Below, piece after piece: positions 44,478-54,379 of a stretch of DNA of 64,000 nt (position 1 is the stretch's first letter; each line of letters starts with the position of its first letter). Below the pieces are notes generated by a model. It was not told the DNA's origin, did not search any database, and saw only the letters and a list, made by a program, of their open reading frames with translations. Made by a program: the position numbers and the translations under genes. The DNA is taken from the NCBI RefSeq assembly GCF_011290685.1, contig NZ_JAANYN010000017.1:27435-91434 (forward strand), read 5' to 3'. This stretch comes from Cyclobacterium plantarum. Its GTDB lineage: Bacteria > Bacteroidota > Bacteroidia > Cytophagales > Cyclobacteriaceae.

Positions 44478-46820
44478 ATGAAACCAACTAAATTATTTTC
44501 CATTGTTTTTTCGCTGACTAGTTTATTCTTTACCAATATTGGATTTAGTCAAAATGAAACTTACAACATTACGGGTAAATTGACAGCTAATGACAGCAAA
44601 GATCCCCTCTCTTTTGTTCAGGTAGCCCTTTTTGAACCTGGAGAAAGCCGACCTGTAGCCTTCTCAGATTCAGATGACAATGGCAATTTTTCCATAAATG
44701 CGGCAAGAGGAGAATATCTGCTCCGGTTTTTTCTGATTGGATATGATGAAAAAGAATTGGAAATCAACCTGGACCGTAACCGAAGTCTTGAAACCATTGA
44801 GTTAATCTCTGAAAACCAGGATTTGGAAGAAGTGGTCGTTCAATCTTCAAAATTCCCTATCCGATCAGATGCGGAAGGGCTCACCATAAATCCCAGTCAA
44901 AATCTTTCTAACCTTGGTGGGACCCTACTTGACATTTTAAGAAATACCCCCTCTGTGAGTGTTTCTGAAGACGGAGCCATTACCCTGAGAGGAAGTTCGG
45001 GAACAAATATTTTGATCAACGGAAGAAACTCTTCTTTAACGCAGAATCTGGACCAGATTCCGGCAAGTGCCATCGAACAAATTAAAATTATCAACAACCC
45101 CAACGCCAGATATGATGCCGAAGCTGAAGCCGGCGTCATAGATATAGTGCTAAAAAAAGGGGAAAACCTGGGAACACATGGCAATGGGGAACTTACTTAC
45201 GGCACAAGAGGTCGAACAAATGCGGGCGTCAACATCAATCACCGTACCTTAAAATACAACGTTTTTGCAGGTTACAACTTCAGAAGATGGAGGTCCATTG
45301 GCGAAAGGAGAACCGAGCGTGAGATTTTTGAGGATGAAGAAACTTTAAACCAAAACACCAACTCTACTGATGAAAACATAGGACATAACCTTAATTTTGG
45401 AGCTGATTATTACTTTGGAAATAACATTATCAGCTATGAAGGTTTTTTTCAGTCCAGTGACGACAGTCAAATCAATACATTATATTCAGAACTCCGGGAA
45501 AATGAAACCAATGATTTGGTATTGGAATATGTAAGAAGAAATCGGGAAACGGAAGCTGATGACGGTTTTGACAATGCGCTGATATATGAAAGGACCTTTG
45601 AGGATAAGGACAAGACCTTTAAAGTAATTGCAAGCAATTCCTACAGAAACCAGTATAAGATTCAAAACATTGATATTTTTAGAAATGCCAGCGAACCTCT
45701 GGAAGAAAACCTGAATGGAATGGAACGTGCTTTTACAGACGAGAAAAGATATGTATCCATATTTCAGGCAGATTTTACAAGCCCCCTGTCTTCAGATGCC
45801 AAAATTGAAGCTGGATTAAAATCAAATATCAGAAAATTTGACAACGATTATATTTACACGCGATTCGAGGAGAATATTCAGGATTTTGTAGAAGACAGCA
45901 ATGTCAGTAACCGGTTCATTTATCAGGACCAAATCCATGCAGGGTATTTCATTTACTCTAACACTTCTCCCAAGTTTGATTATACCTTGGGATTGAGGGG
46001 CGAATATACATTTGTGGACACCTTTTTGGAAAATACAGGCGAGTCCAACCAACAAAATTATTTCAACTTGTTTCCCAGTCTTCAAACCTTATACAAAATT
46101 AACGAAGAGAATTCCCTAAAACTATCCTATAGCAGAAGAATAGACCGACCCACCGCCTGGAGGTTGAATCCATTCCCTGATATCACAGACTCCCTGAGTG
46201 TTAGAAGGGGAAATCCAAACCTGCAGCCAGAAATGATCCACTCATTAGAATTTGGACATCTGGCAAACTTTGAGAATTCCAGTCTGACCACTAATTTATT
46301 TTACCGTCATGTAGGTAACCAATTGGATTTTGTTACGATCATAGAAGACGGTATATCTTATTCCCAACCTGCTAATCTGAACACAGCAGAATCATATGGA
46401 ATAGAATTTATAGGTATTACAGACATTACCCCATGGTGGAATATCAATGGAAGTTTTACCGCGTTTCAACTAAAAGTAGATGGCTCAAATATAGGCGAGG
46501 AATTTGTAAACCAGGGATTTGCCTGGAACACCAAATTGATGAACAGTTTTACACTGCCGATGGGATTCAGTTTCCAATTGGTCGGCAACTATGAATCTGC
46601 GGAAATTGAAGCGCAAGGCAGGGATCTTTCTCAATATTATGTTGATGCAAATTTTCAAAAAAGCTTTTGGGAAAACAAGGGAGCACTTTCGGTAAGTATA
46701 AGAGATATTTTTGATACCCGCAGGTTCGCTGGCAACAGCCTGACAAATACATTCAGGCAATCCTTTTATGCCAAAAGAGAGACCAGGTTTGTAATGGTAA
46801 GTGCAAAATACCGCTTTTAA
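44478..46820 (+). CDS. TonB-dependent receptor-like outer-membrane barrel protein
   Basis: The 780-residue protein has a signal peptide (about 1-25), then a carboxypeptidase-regulatory-like beta domain (about 30-110, YNITGKLTANDSKDPL). A TonB-box-like LEEVVVQ and a plug (about 130-225) with LRGSSGTNILINGRN and ARYDAEAEAGVIDI follow, then a large barrel. It ends FVMVSAKYRF, the typical C-terminal Phe. It belongs to the OMP_b-brl_3-type 'outer membrane beta-barrel family'. The 42-bp gap to the two-component genes and a terminator downstream suggest these three form one unit. The substrate is unknown. Confidence 0.88.
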   Translation: MKPTKLFSIVFSLTSLFFTNIGFSQNETYNITGKLTANDSKDPLSFVQVALFEPGESRPVAFSDSDDNGNFSINAARGEYLLRFFLIGYDEKELEINLDRNRSLETIELISENQDLEEVVVQSSKFPIRSDAEGLTINPSQNLSNLGGTLLDILRNTPSVSVSEDGAITLRGSSGTNILINGRNSSLTQNLDQIPASAIEQIKIINNPNARYDAEAEAGVIDIVLKKGENLGTHGNGELTYGTRGRTNAGVNINHRTLKYNVFAGYNFRRWRSIGERRTEREIFEDEETLNQNTNSTDENIGHNLNFGADYYFGNNIISYEGFFQSSDDSQINTLYSELRENETNDLVLEYVRRNRETEADDGFDNALIYERTFEDKDKTFKVIASNSYRNQYKIQNIDIFRNASEPLEENLNGMERAFTDEKRYVSIFQADFTSPLSSDAKIEAGLKSNIRKFDNDYIYTRFEENIQDFVEDSNVSNRFIYQDQIHAGYFIYSNTSPKFDYTLGLRGEYTFVDTFLENTGESNQQNYFNLFPSLQTLYKINEENSLKLSYSRRIDRPTAWRLNPFPDITDSLSVRRGNPNLQPEMIHSLEFGHLANFENSSLTTNLFYRHVGNQLDFVTIIEDGISYSQPANLNTAESYGIEFIGITDITPWWNINGSFTAFQLKVDGSNIGEEFVNQGFAWNTKLMNSFTLPMGFSFQLVGNYESAEIEAQGRDLSQYYVDANFQKSFWENKGALSVSIRDIFDTRRFAGNSLTNTFRQSFYAKRETRFVMVSAKYRF

Positions 46821-46846
46821 TCACCTTTAGGTTAATTTCAATTGGA

Positions 46847-46878
46847 AAAGCCTGGTTATTTCTACCAGGCTTTTTTTT
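46847..46878 (+). terminator. Rho-independent terminator after the receptor-like gene
   Basis: AAAAGCCTGGT (46847-46857) pairs with ACCAGGCTTTT (46864 onward), followed by a long T run. Confidence 0.92.
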
Positions 46879-46981
46879 ATCTCATTTTGAGAAAATTAAT
46901 ATTTACTTTTATGATGGAGGTCATTTTTTATACCCTCTTTTTTGGTTTTTAGGTTTCTTATGTTTTAATCCAATTTTATTT

Positions 46982-46989
46982 TATCTTTG
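46982..46989 (+). promoter_or_regulatory. Probable -7 box for the susC/susD pair
   Basis: TATCTTTG fits TAnnTTTG; 19 nt upstream lies TATG, a partial -33 match. The leader to the SusC start would be about 107 nt. Confidence 0.4.
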
Positions 46990-47101
46990 TGGATAATTTA
47001 AAACAGCTTTCGGCTTGATGAAAATAAAATTCATCAAATTTGAATAGAGATAATACACCCAACATTACCTCCAATTCATTAAAAACCTAATCTTTATTTG
47101 T

Positions 47102-50100
47102 ATGAAAAGAAGTTTACTCATTGTGATGATGGTGTTATTGGCATGGCCAATGACAGGATGGACCCAGAGTAGAACCTTAACCGGACAGGTGATATCCGGA
47201 GAGGACAACCTAACCTTACCTGGGGTCAATGTAAGAATAAAGGATACCAATAGGGGTACCGTCACTGATATTGATGGTACCTTTAGCATTCCGGTTTCAA
47301 ACGGGGAGACCCTGGTTTTCTCCTATATTGGTTTCGTTAACCAGGAAGTTGAAGTAGGAAACCAAAATACACTTAACATTACCCTGCAACCTGATGCCCA
47401 AACATTGGGAGAGGTGGTAGTTGTGGGCTATGGTAGTGTAACCCGTGGAGATCTCACCGGAAATGTGGCCTCACTCAAAGGCTCGGAAATTGCCAATGTC
47501 CCTGTACCCACTTTTCAAGAAGCCCTTCAGGGAAGAATGTCAGGTGTATTCGTAGAATCTTCCAGTGGAAAAGTAGGTGAAGGAGTCAAAATCCGGGTAA
47601 GGGGTACCTCATCCATTTCCGGAGGAAATGAGCCTTTATATGTGATTGACGGAATTCCGGTCACCTCTTCCGGGACCATCGGGAAAAGTAATCCATTGGC
47701 AGATATAAACTTCAATGACATTGAATCCTTCGAAGTGTTGAAAGATGCTTCTGCTGCGGCTATTTATGGTGCCCGGGCCTCTAATGGCGTGGTACTGATT
47801 ACCACAAAAAGCGGCACCTCAGGTAAGACCAAATTTAATGTGGGCATTCAAAGGGGAGTCAGTAGCCCTACCCGAAGGAATGAATTCCTAAATTCCGCCC
47901 AATACATTGAGTTGATGAGAGAGTCGGGATATAACAATGACCTGGCCAATGGGCTTGATCCGATCAACAATCCTGCTGATTACGAAGATTCCGACCTTGA
48001 ATTTGTGGAAGGTCGACTGGACAGGTATGCAGGCCATACGGACTGGAGAGAGGGCAATGTGAACACAGATTGGCAAGAGCAGGCCTTTAATCCTGATGCC
48101 GGAATAACCAATGTAAATTTTTCAGCCAGTGGAGGAGACGAAAAAACCAGATTTTATTTCTCTACAGCCTATGACAAGCAAGAGGGCATCATGATCCGGA
48201 ACAATTTTGAGCGGATTTCCGGCAGATTAAATCTGGACCATAAAGTTTCGGATCGTTTTTCTTTGGGAGCCAATTTCAGTTTGGCAAGAACCGAAACAAC
48301 CCGTTTGCCGGAAGATAACCAGTTCAACAATCCCATTCAGTTGGTAGCTTTGGCACCCATTACACCAATCAGAGATGAAAATGGTGTCCTCTACGATCGA
48401 CCTACCACCACCTATTACAATAACCTGATCGATTCGGAAAATGCCAACTGGCTGACTACCAGTTTCAGGAACATCAACAGCATCTTCGGAGAATATGTAT
48501 TCAGTGAAAAACTGAAATTCAGATCCGATTTTGCGGTAGACATTATCAATCAAAACGATGAACGCTTTTTCGGATCCAGAACCATTACCGGTCAGGGAAC
48601 CAATGGCTTTGGCACTTCCAGATGGGCAAGGATTGTCAATTACAATACCAACAATTATTTCACCTATACCAATACCTTTTCTGACAGGCATCAGCTGGAG
48701 GCAGTTGCCGGGATGTCCTTCCAAAAAACAGAAGACAATTACACCAGGGTAGATGGACAGGAATTTCCGCTGGATGAATTGAAAACACTTGAATCAGCTG
48801 CTGAAATTGTGGAAGGTACTTCTACCTTTACCAATTTTTCTTTCCTTTCCTATTTTTCAAGGATCAACTACAAGCTGGATAACAAATACCTGATGACTGT
48901 AAGTGCGAGGTACGATGCTTCCTCCAGGTTTGGAGAAAATAACAAGTACGGCTTTTTCCCGGCAGCTTCGCTGGGATGGATCCTTACTGAGGAAGAATTC
49001 TTGCGGGGATCCGAAGGTCTGAGCTTGTTAAAGTTAAGAACCTCCTACGGCTTAACCGGGAATGCAGAGATTGGTAATTTTGATCACCTTGCATTGTTCA
49101 GTGGTGCTTTCTATGGCCTTGAACCAGGATTGGAACCTACTCAAATTACAAACCCAGATTTGAACTGGGAAACCACAGCTCAATTTAATTTGGGTGTTGA
49201 ATTTGGTTTGTTTAATGATAGAATCACCGGAGAACTAGATTATTATGACAAGCAAACAAGTGGTTTACTATTATTACTTCCACTTCCGGGAACTACTGGT
49301 TTTGCAACTTACCGACTAAATACAGGAAAAATGCAAAATTATGGGTTTGAATTGGTACTAAACTCAGCAAATTATGCTGATCAGAATTTCAGTTGGAACA
49401 CCTCCTTTAATTTTGCCCGAAACATCAACCGGGTCCGGGAACTGGCCGAGGACCAGAATTCAATACCTCCCTCCTCTTCCCGATTCCTTAACGGTATATT
49501 CATTGGAGAATCAATTGGCGTTTTTTACGGGCCCAATTATGCCGGAGTTGATCCAAGTAATGGCGATGCACTCTATTACAGCAATGAGGAGTTGACAGAA
49601 ACAACCAATGATTACAATGAAGCAGCAAGAATGGTTGTTGGAGACCCGAATCCTGATTTTATTGCTGGCATTACCAATAACCTCAGGTATAAAGACTTTG
49701 AACTTTCATTTCTTTTCCAGGGAGTTTTTGGAAACGAGATCTACGAAGGTGGCGGAGGATTTTATGCTGCCAATGGCGATTGGTTTGACAACAGTACTGC
49801 TAGGCAATTTAACCGATGGCAAAACCCCGGGGATATTACCAATATTCCTCAGGCCCGATTGGGAACGTGTAATGGGTGCAACGCATCCAGTAGATATATC
49901 TCCGACGGTAGCTATGTAAGGTTAAAAACATTCTCGCTAGGCTACAACTTACCGGGCAGTTTGGTTGACAAAATGAAGGTCAGCAATGCGAGGGTTTATC
50001 TTATGGCGCAGAACCTGCTGACCTTTACCAACTATATGGGATGGGACCCTGAGGTAAATGCAGACTACCTGGGAAGCACCACTTCTGATGCCAATGTTTT

Positions 50101-50170
50101 CCAGGGCAATGATTTTTATTCAGCTCCCCAAGCAAAAACGATTTCCCTGGGGCTCAATGTAGGATTCTAA
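47102..50170 (+). CDS. SusC/RagA-family TonB-linked outer-membrane protein
   Basis: The 1022-residue protein imports glycans or other nutrients with a SusD partner. Order: signal peptide (about 1-22), a CarboxypepD_reg-like domain (about 26-100, LTGQVISGEDNLTLPGVNV, SYIGFVNQEVEV), a TonB box LGEVVVVGYG, the plug with RGTSSISGGNEPLYVIDGIP and DASAAAIYGARASNGVVLI, and a 22-stranded-type barrel to the terminal Phe. It sits 13 bp upstream of the SusD-like gene. No glycoside hydrolase, FecR/sigma or hybrid sensor gene accompanies the pair, so the substrate cannot be deduced. Confidence 0.95.
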   Translation: MKRSLLIVMMVLLAWPMTGWTQSRTLTGQVISGEDNLTLPGVNVRIKDTNRGTVTDIDGTFSIPVSNGETLVFSYIGFVNQEVEVGNQNTLNITLQPDAQTLGEVVVVGYGSVTRGDLTGNVASLKGSEIANVPVPTFQEALQGRMSGVFVESSSGKVGEGVKIRVRGTSSISGGNEPLYVIDGIPVTSSGTIGKSNPLADINFNDIESFEVLKDASAAAIYGARASNGVVLITTKSGTSGKTKFNVGIQRGVSSPTRRNEFLNSAQYIELMRESGYNNDLANGLDPINNPADYEDSDLEFVEGRLDRYAGHTDWREGNVNTDWQEQAFNPDAGITNVNFSASGGDEKTRFYFSTAYDKQEGIMIRNNFERISGRLNLDHKVSDRFSLGANFSLARTETTRLPEDNQFNNPIQLVALAPITPIRDENGVLYDRPTTTYYNNLIDSENANWLTTSFRNINSIFGEYVFSEKLKFRSDFAVDIINQNDERFFGSRTITGQGTNGFGTSRWARIVNYNTNNYFTYTNTFSDRHQLEAVAGMSFQKTEDNYTRVDGQEFPLDELKTLESAAEIVEGTSTFTNFSFLSYFSRINYKLDNKYLMTVSARYDASSRFGENNKYGFFPAASLGWILTEEEFLRGSEGLSLLKLRTSYGLTGNAEIGNFDHLALFSGAFYGLEPGLEPTQITNPDLNWETTAQFNLGVEFGLFNDRITGELDYYDKQTSGLLLLLPLPGTTGFATYRLNTGKMQNYGFELVLNSANYADQNFSWNTSFNFARNINRVRELAEDQNSIPPSSSRFLNGIFIGESIGVFYGPNYAGVDPSNGDALYYSNEELTETTNDYNEAARMVVGDPNPDFIAGITNNLRYKDFELSFLFQGVFGNEIYEGGGGFYAANGDWFDNSTARQFNRWQNPGDITNIPQARLGTCNGCNASSRYISDGSYVRLKTFSLGYNLPGSLVDKMKVSNARVYLMAQNLLTFTNYMGWDPEVNADYLGSTTSDANVFQGNDFYSAPQAKTISLGLNVGF

Positions 50171-50182
50171 AAACAGAGAACA

Positions 50183-51562
50183 ATGAAATTCAAAAATATA
50201 CAACTTCAGCTATTAATGAGCGCATGCCTACTCCTCTTTTCTTGTGACCACCAGTTAGAACTCACACCTGCCCAGGGTGTGGAGCCTGATATTGCTCTTG
50301 GCAGTAGTACTGCAATCACACGAGTTCTTACAGGTGCATATTCAGGTTTAAGAAATCAGGAATTATTGGGAGGCAGGACCATCCTCTATGCCGAAATGCT
50401 TGGCGCCAACAACGAGATTCGTTGGGAGGGGACTTTTAACCAACCTCGGGAAATGTACAATAAAAGTATTTTCACTAACAATTCGTACATAACTAACACC
50501 TGGCTTAGGGCCTACAGTACAATAAACACAATCAATAATGTACTGGAAGTAATAGACCGAGTTAATGAATCCGATAGGAATAGAGTACGCGGAGAAGCCC
50601 TGTTTCTAAGAGGTGCGGTCTATTTTGAATTGGTTAAGCTATACGGACTACCTTACGCCGCTGGCAATACCGAAACGAATCTGGCGGTACCCATCATGTT
50701 AAATCCGACTCTGGCCTTAGAGGAAGTAACTTTTGACTCCCGAAATACTGTAGAAGAGGTTTACCAGCAGGTATTGGAGGATTTGGAAACGGCTGAGAGC
50801 CTACTCCCTGAAAGTAATGGTTTTTTTGCCAGAAACTACGTGGCTTCGGCTTTGCTTTCCAGGGTTTATTTGCAGATGGAACGCTTCGAAGATGCGCGAG
50901 ATGCAGCGAACCGCAGCATTACTGTTGCTACAGAAAATGGCAAATCTTTGATAGATGACTATATGTCCGCTTTTAATAACCCAGCCGATACCCAGGAGGA
51001 TTTGTTTGCCATACAGGTAAATGCACAAGATCCAGATAATGCCATGCACCTGTTTTATTCCACTCCTGATTTTGGTGGCAGGGATGGAGATGTCACCATT
51101 CTGCCCACTCATATCAACCAATACGAGGAAGGCGATGAAAGGCTGGAACAATTTGTAGAAAGAGCTGGCGAAATACGAACAGATAAATGGAGAGACCAAT
51201 TCCGGAATGTTAAAGTAATCCGGCTGGCAGAAATGTACCTTACCAGAGCTGAAGCCAATTTCAGAGAGGGTACTTCAGTAGGAGCTACTCCGCTGGAGGA
51301 CATCAATAGAATTAGGGCAAGGGTCAACTTGCCCGCCAAGTCCAGCTTGAGCCTGGAAGAAATCCTGATGGAACGAAAACTGGAATTGGCCCATGAAGGG
51401 CATTATATCCATGATATCAAACGGACGAGAGGAGAAATCCAGGACAATAATACCGATGATTTACAATACAATTATGATGATCCCAGGATGGTCCTACCCA
51501 TTCCTCAAAGGGAAATGGATGCGAATCCTGAGTTGGTTCAAAATCCCGGATACGGGGGGTAA
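50183..51562 (+). CDS. RagB/SusD-family nutrient-binding lipoprotein
   Basis: The 459-residue surface lipoprotein has the lipobox LFSC at Cys21. TPR-like helices follow (RGEALFLRGAVYFELVKLYG, ASALLSRVYLQMERFEDARDAA) and the typical SusD C-terminus with REMDANPELVQNPGYGG. SusD caps the SusC barrel and binds the ligand. It is the second and last gene of the unit, ending in a terminator. It is somewhat shorter than the usual 500-600 residues, missing parts of the variable loops that form the ligand face. Confidence 0.95.
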   Translation: MKFKNIQLQLLMSACLLLFSCDHQLELTPAQGVEPDIALGSSTAITRVLTGAYSGLRNQELLGGRTILYAEMLGANNEIRWEGTFNQPREMYNKSIFTNNSYITNTWLRAYSTINTINNVLEVIDRVNESDRNRVRGEALFLRGAVYFELVKLYGLPYAAGNTETNLAVPIMLNPTLALEEVTFDSRNTVEEVYQQVLEDLETAESLLPESNGFFARNYVASALLSRVYLQMERFEDARDAANRSITVATENGKSLIDDYMSAFNNPADTQEDLFAIQVNAQDPDNAMHLFYSTPDFGGRDGDVTILPTHINQYEEGDERLEQFVERAGEIRTDKWRDQFRNVKVIRLAEMYLTRAEANFREGTSVGATPLEDINRIRARVNLPAKSSLSLEEILMERKLELAHEGHYIHDIKRTRGEIQDNNTDDLQYNYDDPRMVLPIPQREMDANPELVQNPGYGG

Positions 51563-51580
51563 TCAATAAGCTAAAACCAA

Positions 51581-51614
51581 AAAGATCACTTCAATATTGA
51601 AGTGGTCTTTTTTT
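51581..51614 (+). terminator. Rho-independent terminator after the susD-like gene
   Basis: AAAGATCACTTC pairs with GAAGTGGTCTTT (one G-T pair) and is followed by TTTT. Confidence 0.88.
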
Positions 51615-51646
51615 ATGGCCTTTTCTGAAAATTACAGCACATTGAT

Positions 51647-51654
51647 TACCTTTG
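51647..51654 (+). promoter_or_regulatory. Probable -7 box for gcvT
   Basis: TACCTTTG matches TAnnTTTG and has TCTG (partial TTTG) exactly 19 nt upstream. The leader to gcvT would be about 24 nt, too short for a glycine riboswitch. Confidence 0.42.
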
Positions 51655-51683
51655 GCCTATCAAAAACCCCCTAATAAATATTT

Positions 51684-52778
51684 ATGCCGGAACAAATCAA
51701 AAAGATAACGCTAAATGACCTTCACGAATCTTTGGGTGCAAAGATGGTTCCTTTTGCTGGTTATAATATGCCTGTAAGATATAGCTCGGATATAGCTGAG
51801 CACCTATTGGTTAGAGAGAAGGTTGGAGTTTTTGATGTTTCCCATATGGGAGAATTTTTAATAAAAGGGCCCAGAGCGCTAGACTTGATTCAAAAAGTCA
51901 CCTCAAACGATGCAGAGAAACTTTCCATAGGGCAGGCCCAATATTCCTGCCTTCCCAATGAAACCGGAGGAATAGTAGATGACCTCCTGGTTTACAGGAT
52001 AGATGATAGCAGCTACATGCTGGTGGTCAATGCCTCCAACATTGCCAAAGACTGGGAATGGATCAAAAGCCACAATACCATGGGTGCTGAAATGGAGGAT
52101 ATCTCTGATGATATTTCCCTTTTTGCAGTTCAGGGCCCCATGGCTTTGCCAACCCTGGAACCGCTTACTGATGTAAATATAGCTGATATACCCTTCTATC
52201 ATTTCAAATCAGGTACCCTTGCTGGTGCAAAGGATGTGATCATTTCGGCAACAGGATACACCGGTGCAGGAGGATTTGAATTATATGTGAGGAATAAGGA
52301 CGCAGGAAAGGTCTGGGAGGCTATATTTGAAGCCGGTCAGAAATACGGCATTCAACCCATTGGTCTGGGTGCAAGAGATACCCTCAGACTGGAAATGGGC
52401 TATTGCCTGTATGGAAATGACATTACCGCATCGACCTCACCCATTGAAGCCGGTTTGGGATGGATTACCAAATTCACTAAAGACTTTATCAATCATGAAG
52501 CCTTAAAAGCACAAAAGGAGAATGGAGTAAAAAAGAAGCTGGTAGGTTTTACCTTACAAGATAAGGGTATACCCCGAGCCCATTATCCTATCGTCAATAG
52601 GGAAGGTGAACCAATCGGTGAGGTTACTTCTGGCAGCATTTCTCCAAGTATGGGAATCGGCATCGGCCTGGGATATGTCGATACTGCCTATGCCAAACCT
52701 GGTACCGGAATTGCGATATCGATTAGAAAGAAAAATATTAAAGCTACGGTAGAAAAACTCCCCTTACTCAAAAAATGA
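51684..52778 (+). CDS. gcvT: Glycine cleavage system aminomethyltransferase (T protein)
   Basis: The 364-residue tetrahydrofolate-dependent enzyme takes the aminomethyl group from lipoyl-H protein to make methylene-THF. Motifs include SLGAKMVPFAGYNMPV, GVFDVSHMGEF, NETGGIVDDLLVYRI, SATGYTGAGGFELY and LGARDTLRLEMGYCLYGND. GcvH and GcvP genes are not in the window. The last bases overlap the next gene's ATG (ATGA), so gcvT and comB are coupled. Confidence 0.97.
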   Translation: MPEQIKKITLNDLHESLGAKMVPFAGYNMPVRYSSDIAEHLLVREKVGVFDVSHMGEFLIKGPRALDLIQKVTSNDAEKLSIGQAQYSCLPNETGGIVDDLLVYRIDDSSYMLVVNASNIAKDWEWIKSHNTMGAEMEDISDDISLFAVQGPMALPTLEPLTDVNIADIPFYHFKSGTLAGAKDVIISATGYTGAGGFELYVRNKDAGKVWEAIFEAGQKYGIQPIGLGARDTLRLEMGYCLYGNDITASTSPIEAGLGWITKFTKDFINHEALKAQKENGVKKKLVGFTLQDKGIPRAHYPIVNREGEPIGEVTSGSISPSMGIGIGLGYVDTAYAKPGTGIAISIRKKNIKATVEKLPLLKK

Positions 52779-53476
52779 GCACAATAGAAACCTGCCTCAG
52801 TCCGGAATTGATTCACCTGCACCAAATCAAGGGCAAAATCGTTGTGGTGGTAGATATTTTCAGGGCAAGTTCCACCATGGTCACTGCCCTTGCGAATGGA
52901 GTTCAATGTATACTGCCTGTAAGAGATCTTGAGCAATGCAGGGCCTATAAAAAAGAAGGTTGGAAAATTGCCGGAGAACGAAATGGGCAGCAAGCCGATG
53001 GATTTGATTTGGGAAACAGCCCTCTGGCTTATACAAACCGCCAATTGTCAGGCGAAAAGATTGCAATGACTACCACAAATGGAACAAGAGCCATTTCACT
53101 CGTTCAAAATGAGGCATCAGAAGTACTTATTGGTGCCTTTCTTAACATCAATGCGCTTGCCAATTACCTGAAAGCTATGAATAATGATATCCTCGTGGTT
53201 TGTGCTGGCTGGAAAGGGAGATTCAATGTGGAAGATGCCCTATTTGCAGGGGCATTCTCAATGGCTATTGGCAGGAAGCATGAATGTGATGCTACATTGG
53301 CCATGGAAGCATTGTTTCAAAGTTCCAAAAACAATTTAGCCGGATTTCTTCAAAAAGCCTCTCATGCCAAAAGACTTCAAAACCATCATCTGGAGAAGGA
53401 TATTGATTTTTGCCTTACCCTAAACCAGTATGATGAAATCGTCTTTCTGCAAAACAACCTGTTAAAGTTAAAATAA
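52775..53476 (+). CDS. comB: 2-phosphosulfolactate phosphatase (ComB family)
   Basis: The 233-residue protein matches the ComB family: VVVVDIFRASSTMVTALANG, IAGERNGQQADGFDLGNSP, TTTNGTRAI, VVCAGWKGRFNVEDALFAGA. ComB removes phosphate from 2-phosphosulfolactate in coenzyme M or sulfolactate synthesis in archaea and some bacteria. ComA and ComC are not adjacent. In Bacteroidota it could feed sulfonate metabolism such as sulfonolipid precursors (inference). It overlaps gcvT by 4 nt; the pairing has no known biochemical logic. Confidence 0.9.
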   Translation: MSTIETCLSPELIHLHQIKGKIVVVVDIFRASSTMVTALANGVQCILPVRDLEQCRAYKKEGWKIAGERNGQQADGFDLGNSPLAYTNRQLSGEKIAMTTTNGTRAISLVQNEASEVLIGAFLNINALANYLKAMNNDILVVCAGWKGRFNVEDALFAGAFSMAIGRKHECDATLAMEALFQSSKNNLAGFLQKASHAKRLQNHHLEKDIDFCLTLNQYDEIVFLQNNLLKLK

Positions 53477-53513
53477 GAAGAAGCCGTTTCCAGATGGAAA
53501 CAGCTTCTTCTTT
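53477..53513. terminator. Bidirectional terminator between comB and the fasciclin gene
   Basis: GAAGAAGC (53477-53484) pairs with GCTTCTTC (53503-53510), with an inner GTTTCC/GGAAAC extension. It serves both convergent genes; the T run is modest. Confidence 0.7.
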
Positions 53514-53522
53514 GATTGATTA

Positions 53523-54032
53523 TTACATTTCGGGTAGGATCACTGAGTCAATTACGTGTACCATTCCATTGGTCGCTTCAATATCGGCAGCTGTTACTGT
53601 AGCTTCGTTGATCATGGCTTTACCACCAGACAACATCACTTTGATTTTCTGACCCTGAACTGTTTCCACTTCCATACCATTCTCCAAATCGGATGCCTTG
53701 ATACTTCCAGACACTACATGATAGGTAAGGATTTTGACCAATTGATCTTTGTTTTCTGGCTTCAATAGGTTTTCAAGCGTTCCCGCAGGAAGTTTTGCAA
53801 AAGCATCATTGGTTGGTGCAAACACAGTAAACGGACCATCGCCTTTCAAAACATCTACCAGGCCGCCAGCTTTTACCGCTGCAACCAGAGTTGACAGAAA
53901 ATCAGTTCCGGCAGCCAACTCAACAATGTCTTTGTCTGCCGCTTTTTTTACAGGTTTTTTTTCATCATCATTGGCAAATACTGTTGCTGACAACAGCAAT
54001 GCCATTACGAATACACTCATTAATTTTTTCAT
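53523..54032 (-). CDS. Secreted fasciclin-domain protein
   Basis: The 169-residue protein has a signal peptide (about 1-20, ending VFAN), a short charged linker ([13 protein letters not shown]) and one fasciclin (FAS1) domain. The two conserved FAS1 motifs are present: [16 protein letters not shown] (H1) and [21 protein letters not shown] (H2), with YHVVSG between. FAS1 domains mediate adhesion or matrix binding. It is a single short domain with no anchor, so it is probably periplasmic or released. It converges with comB. Confidence 0.95.
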   Translation of the reverse strand: MKKLMSVFVMALLLSATVFANDDEKKPVKKAADKDIVELAAGTDFLSTLVAAVKAGGLVDVLKGDGPFTVFAPTNDAFAKLPAGTLENLLKPENKDQLVKILTYHVVSGSIKASDLENGMEVETVQGQKIKVMLSGGKAMINEATVTAADIEATNGMVHVIDSVILPEM

Positions 54033-54379
54033 GGTAAGTTGATTTAATTGTTACAATAAGGAAACCAGAAATAAAACAGAATGTTTACAAAAATTTTTAT
54101 AATAAATCAAAATAAAAGTTTGATTTACAGATTATAAACGTATACCATCAGCTTTTGATTGTTGAATCCAAATTGGCGCATCTCCAATTCAAAATAATTT
54201 TAAAGAATAGTTGAATACCAACAAAATTCAAACAGGATTGACTTTTAAAAAGTATAAATTTAAATTTTTTATAATAAAATCAGTCCACTCCACAATGGCA
54301 ATTTTATTTTATCAAAAACGATACCCATGCAATGAATAGGCACCCATATTGGCCTCAATAGGAAAAAAATACAATTCGT
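54033..54379. other. AT-rich intergenic stretch without a gene (347 bp)
   Basis: This region upstream of the fasciclin gene is very AT-rich, with repeated AATAAAATTT-type runs. It should hold the fasciclin promoter on the minus strand. I saw no RNA gene, riboswitch-like fold or open frame. Confidence 0.45.

Noticed and set aside
48227..48724. Antisense frame of 165 codons inside susC
   Set aside because: Long only because the sense codons lack antisense stops; no domain, no ribosome site.
51581..51683. Glycine riboswitch upstream of gcvT
   Set aside because: After the susD terminator only about 70 nt remain and the predicted leader is about 24 nt, too short for the tandem aptamer.
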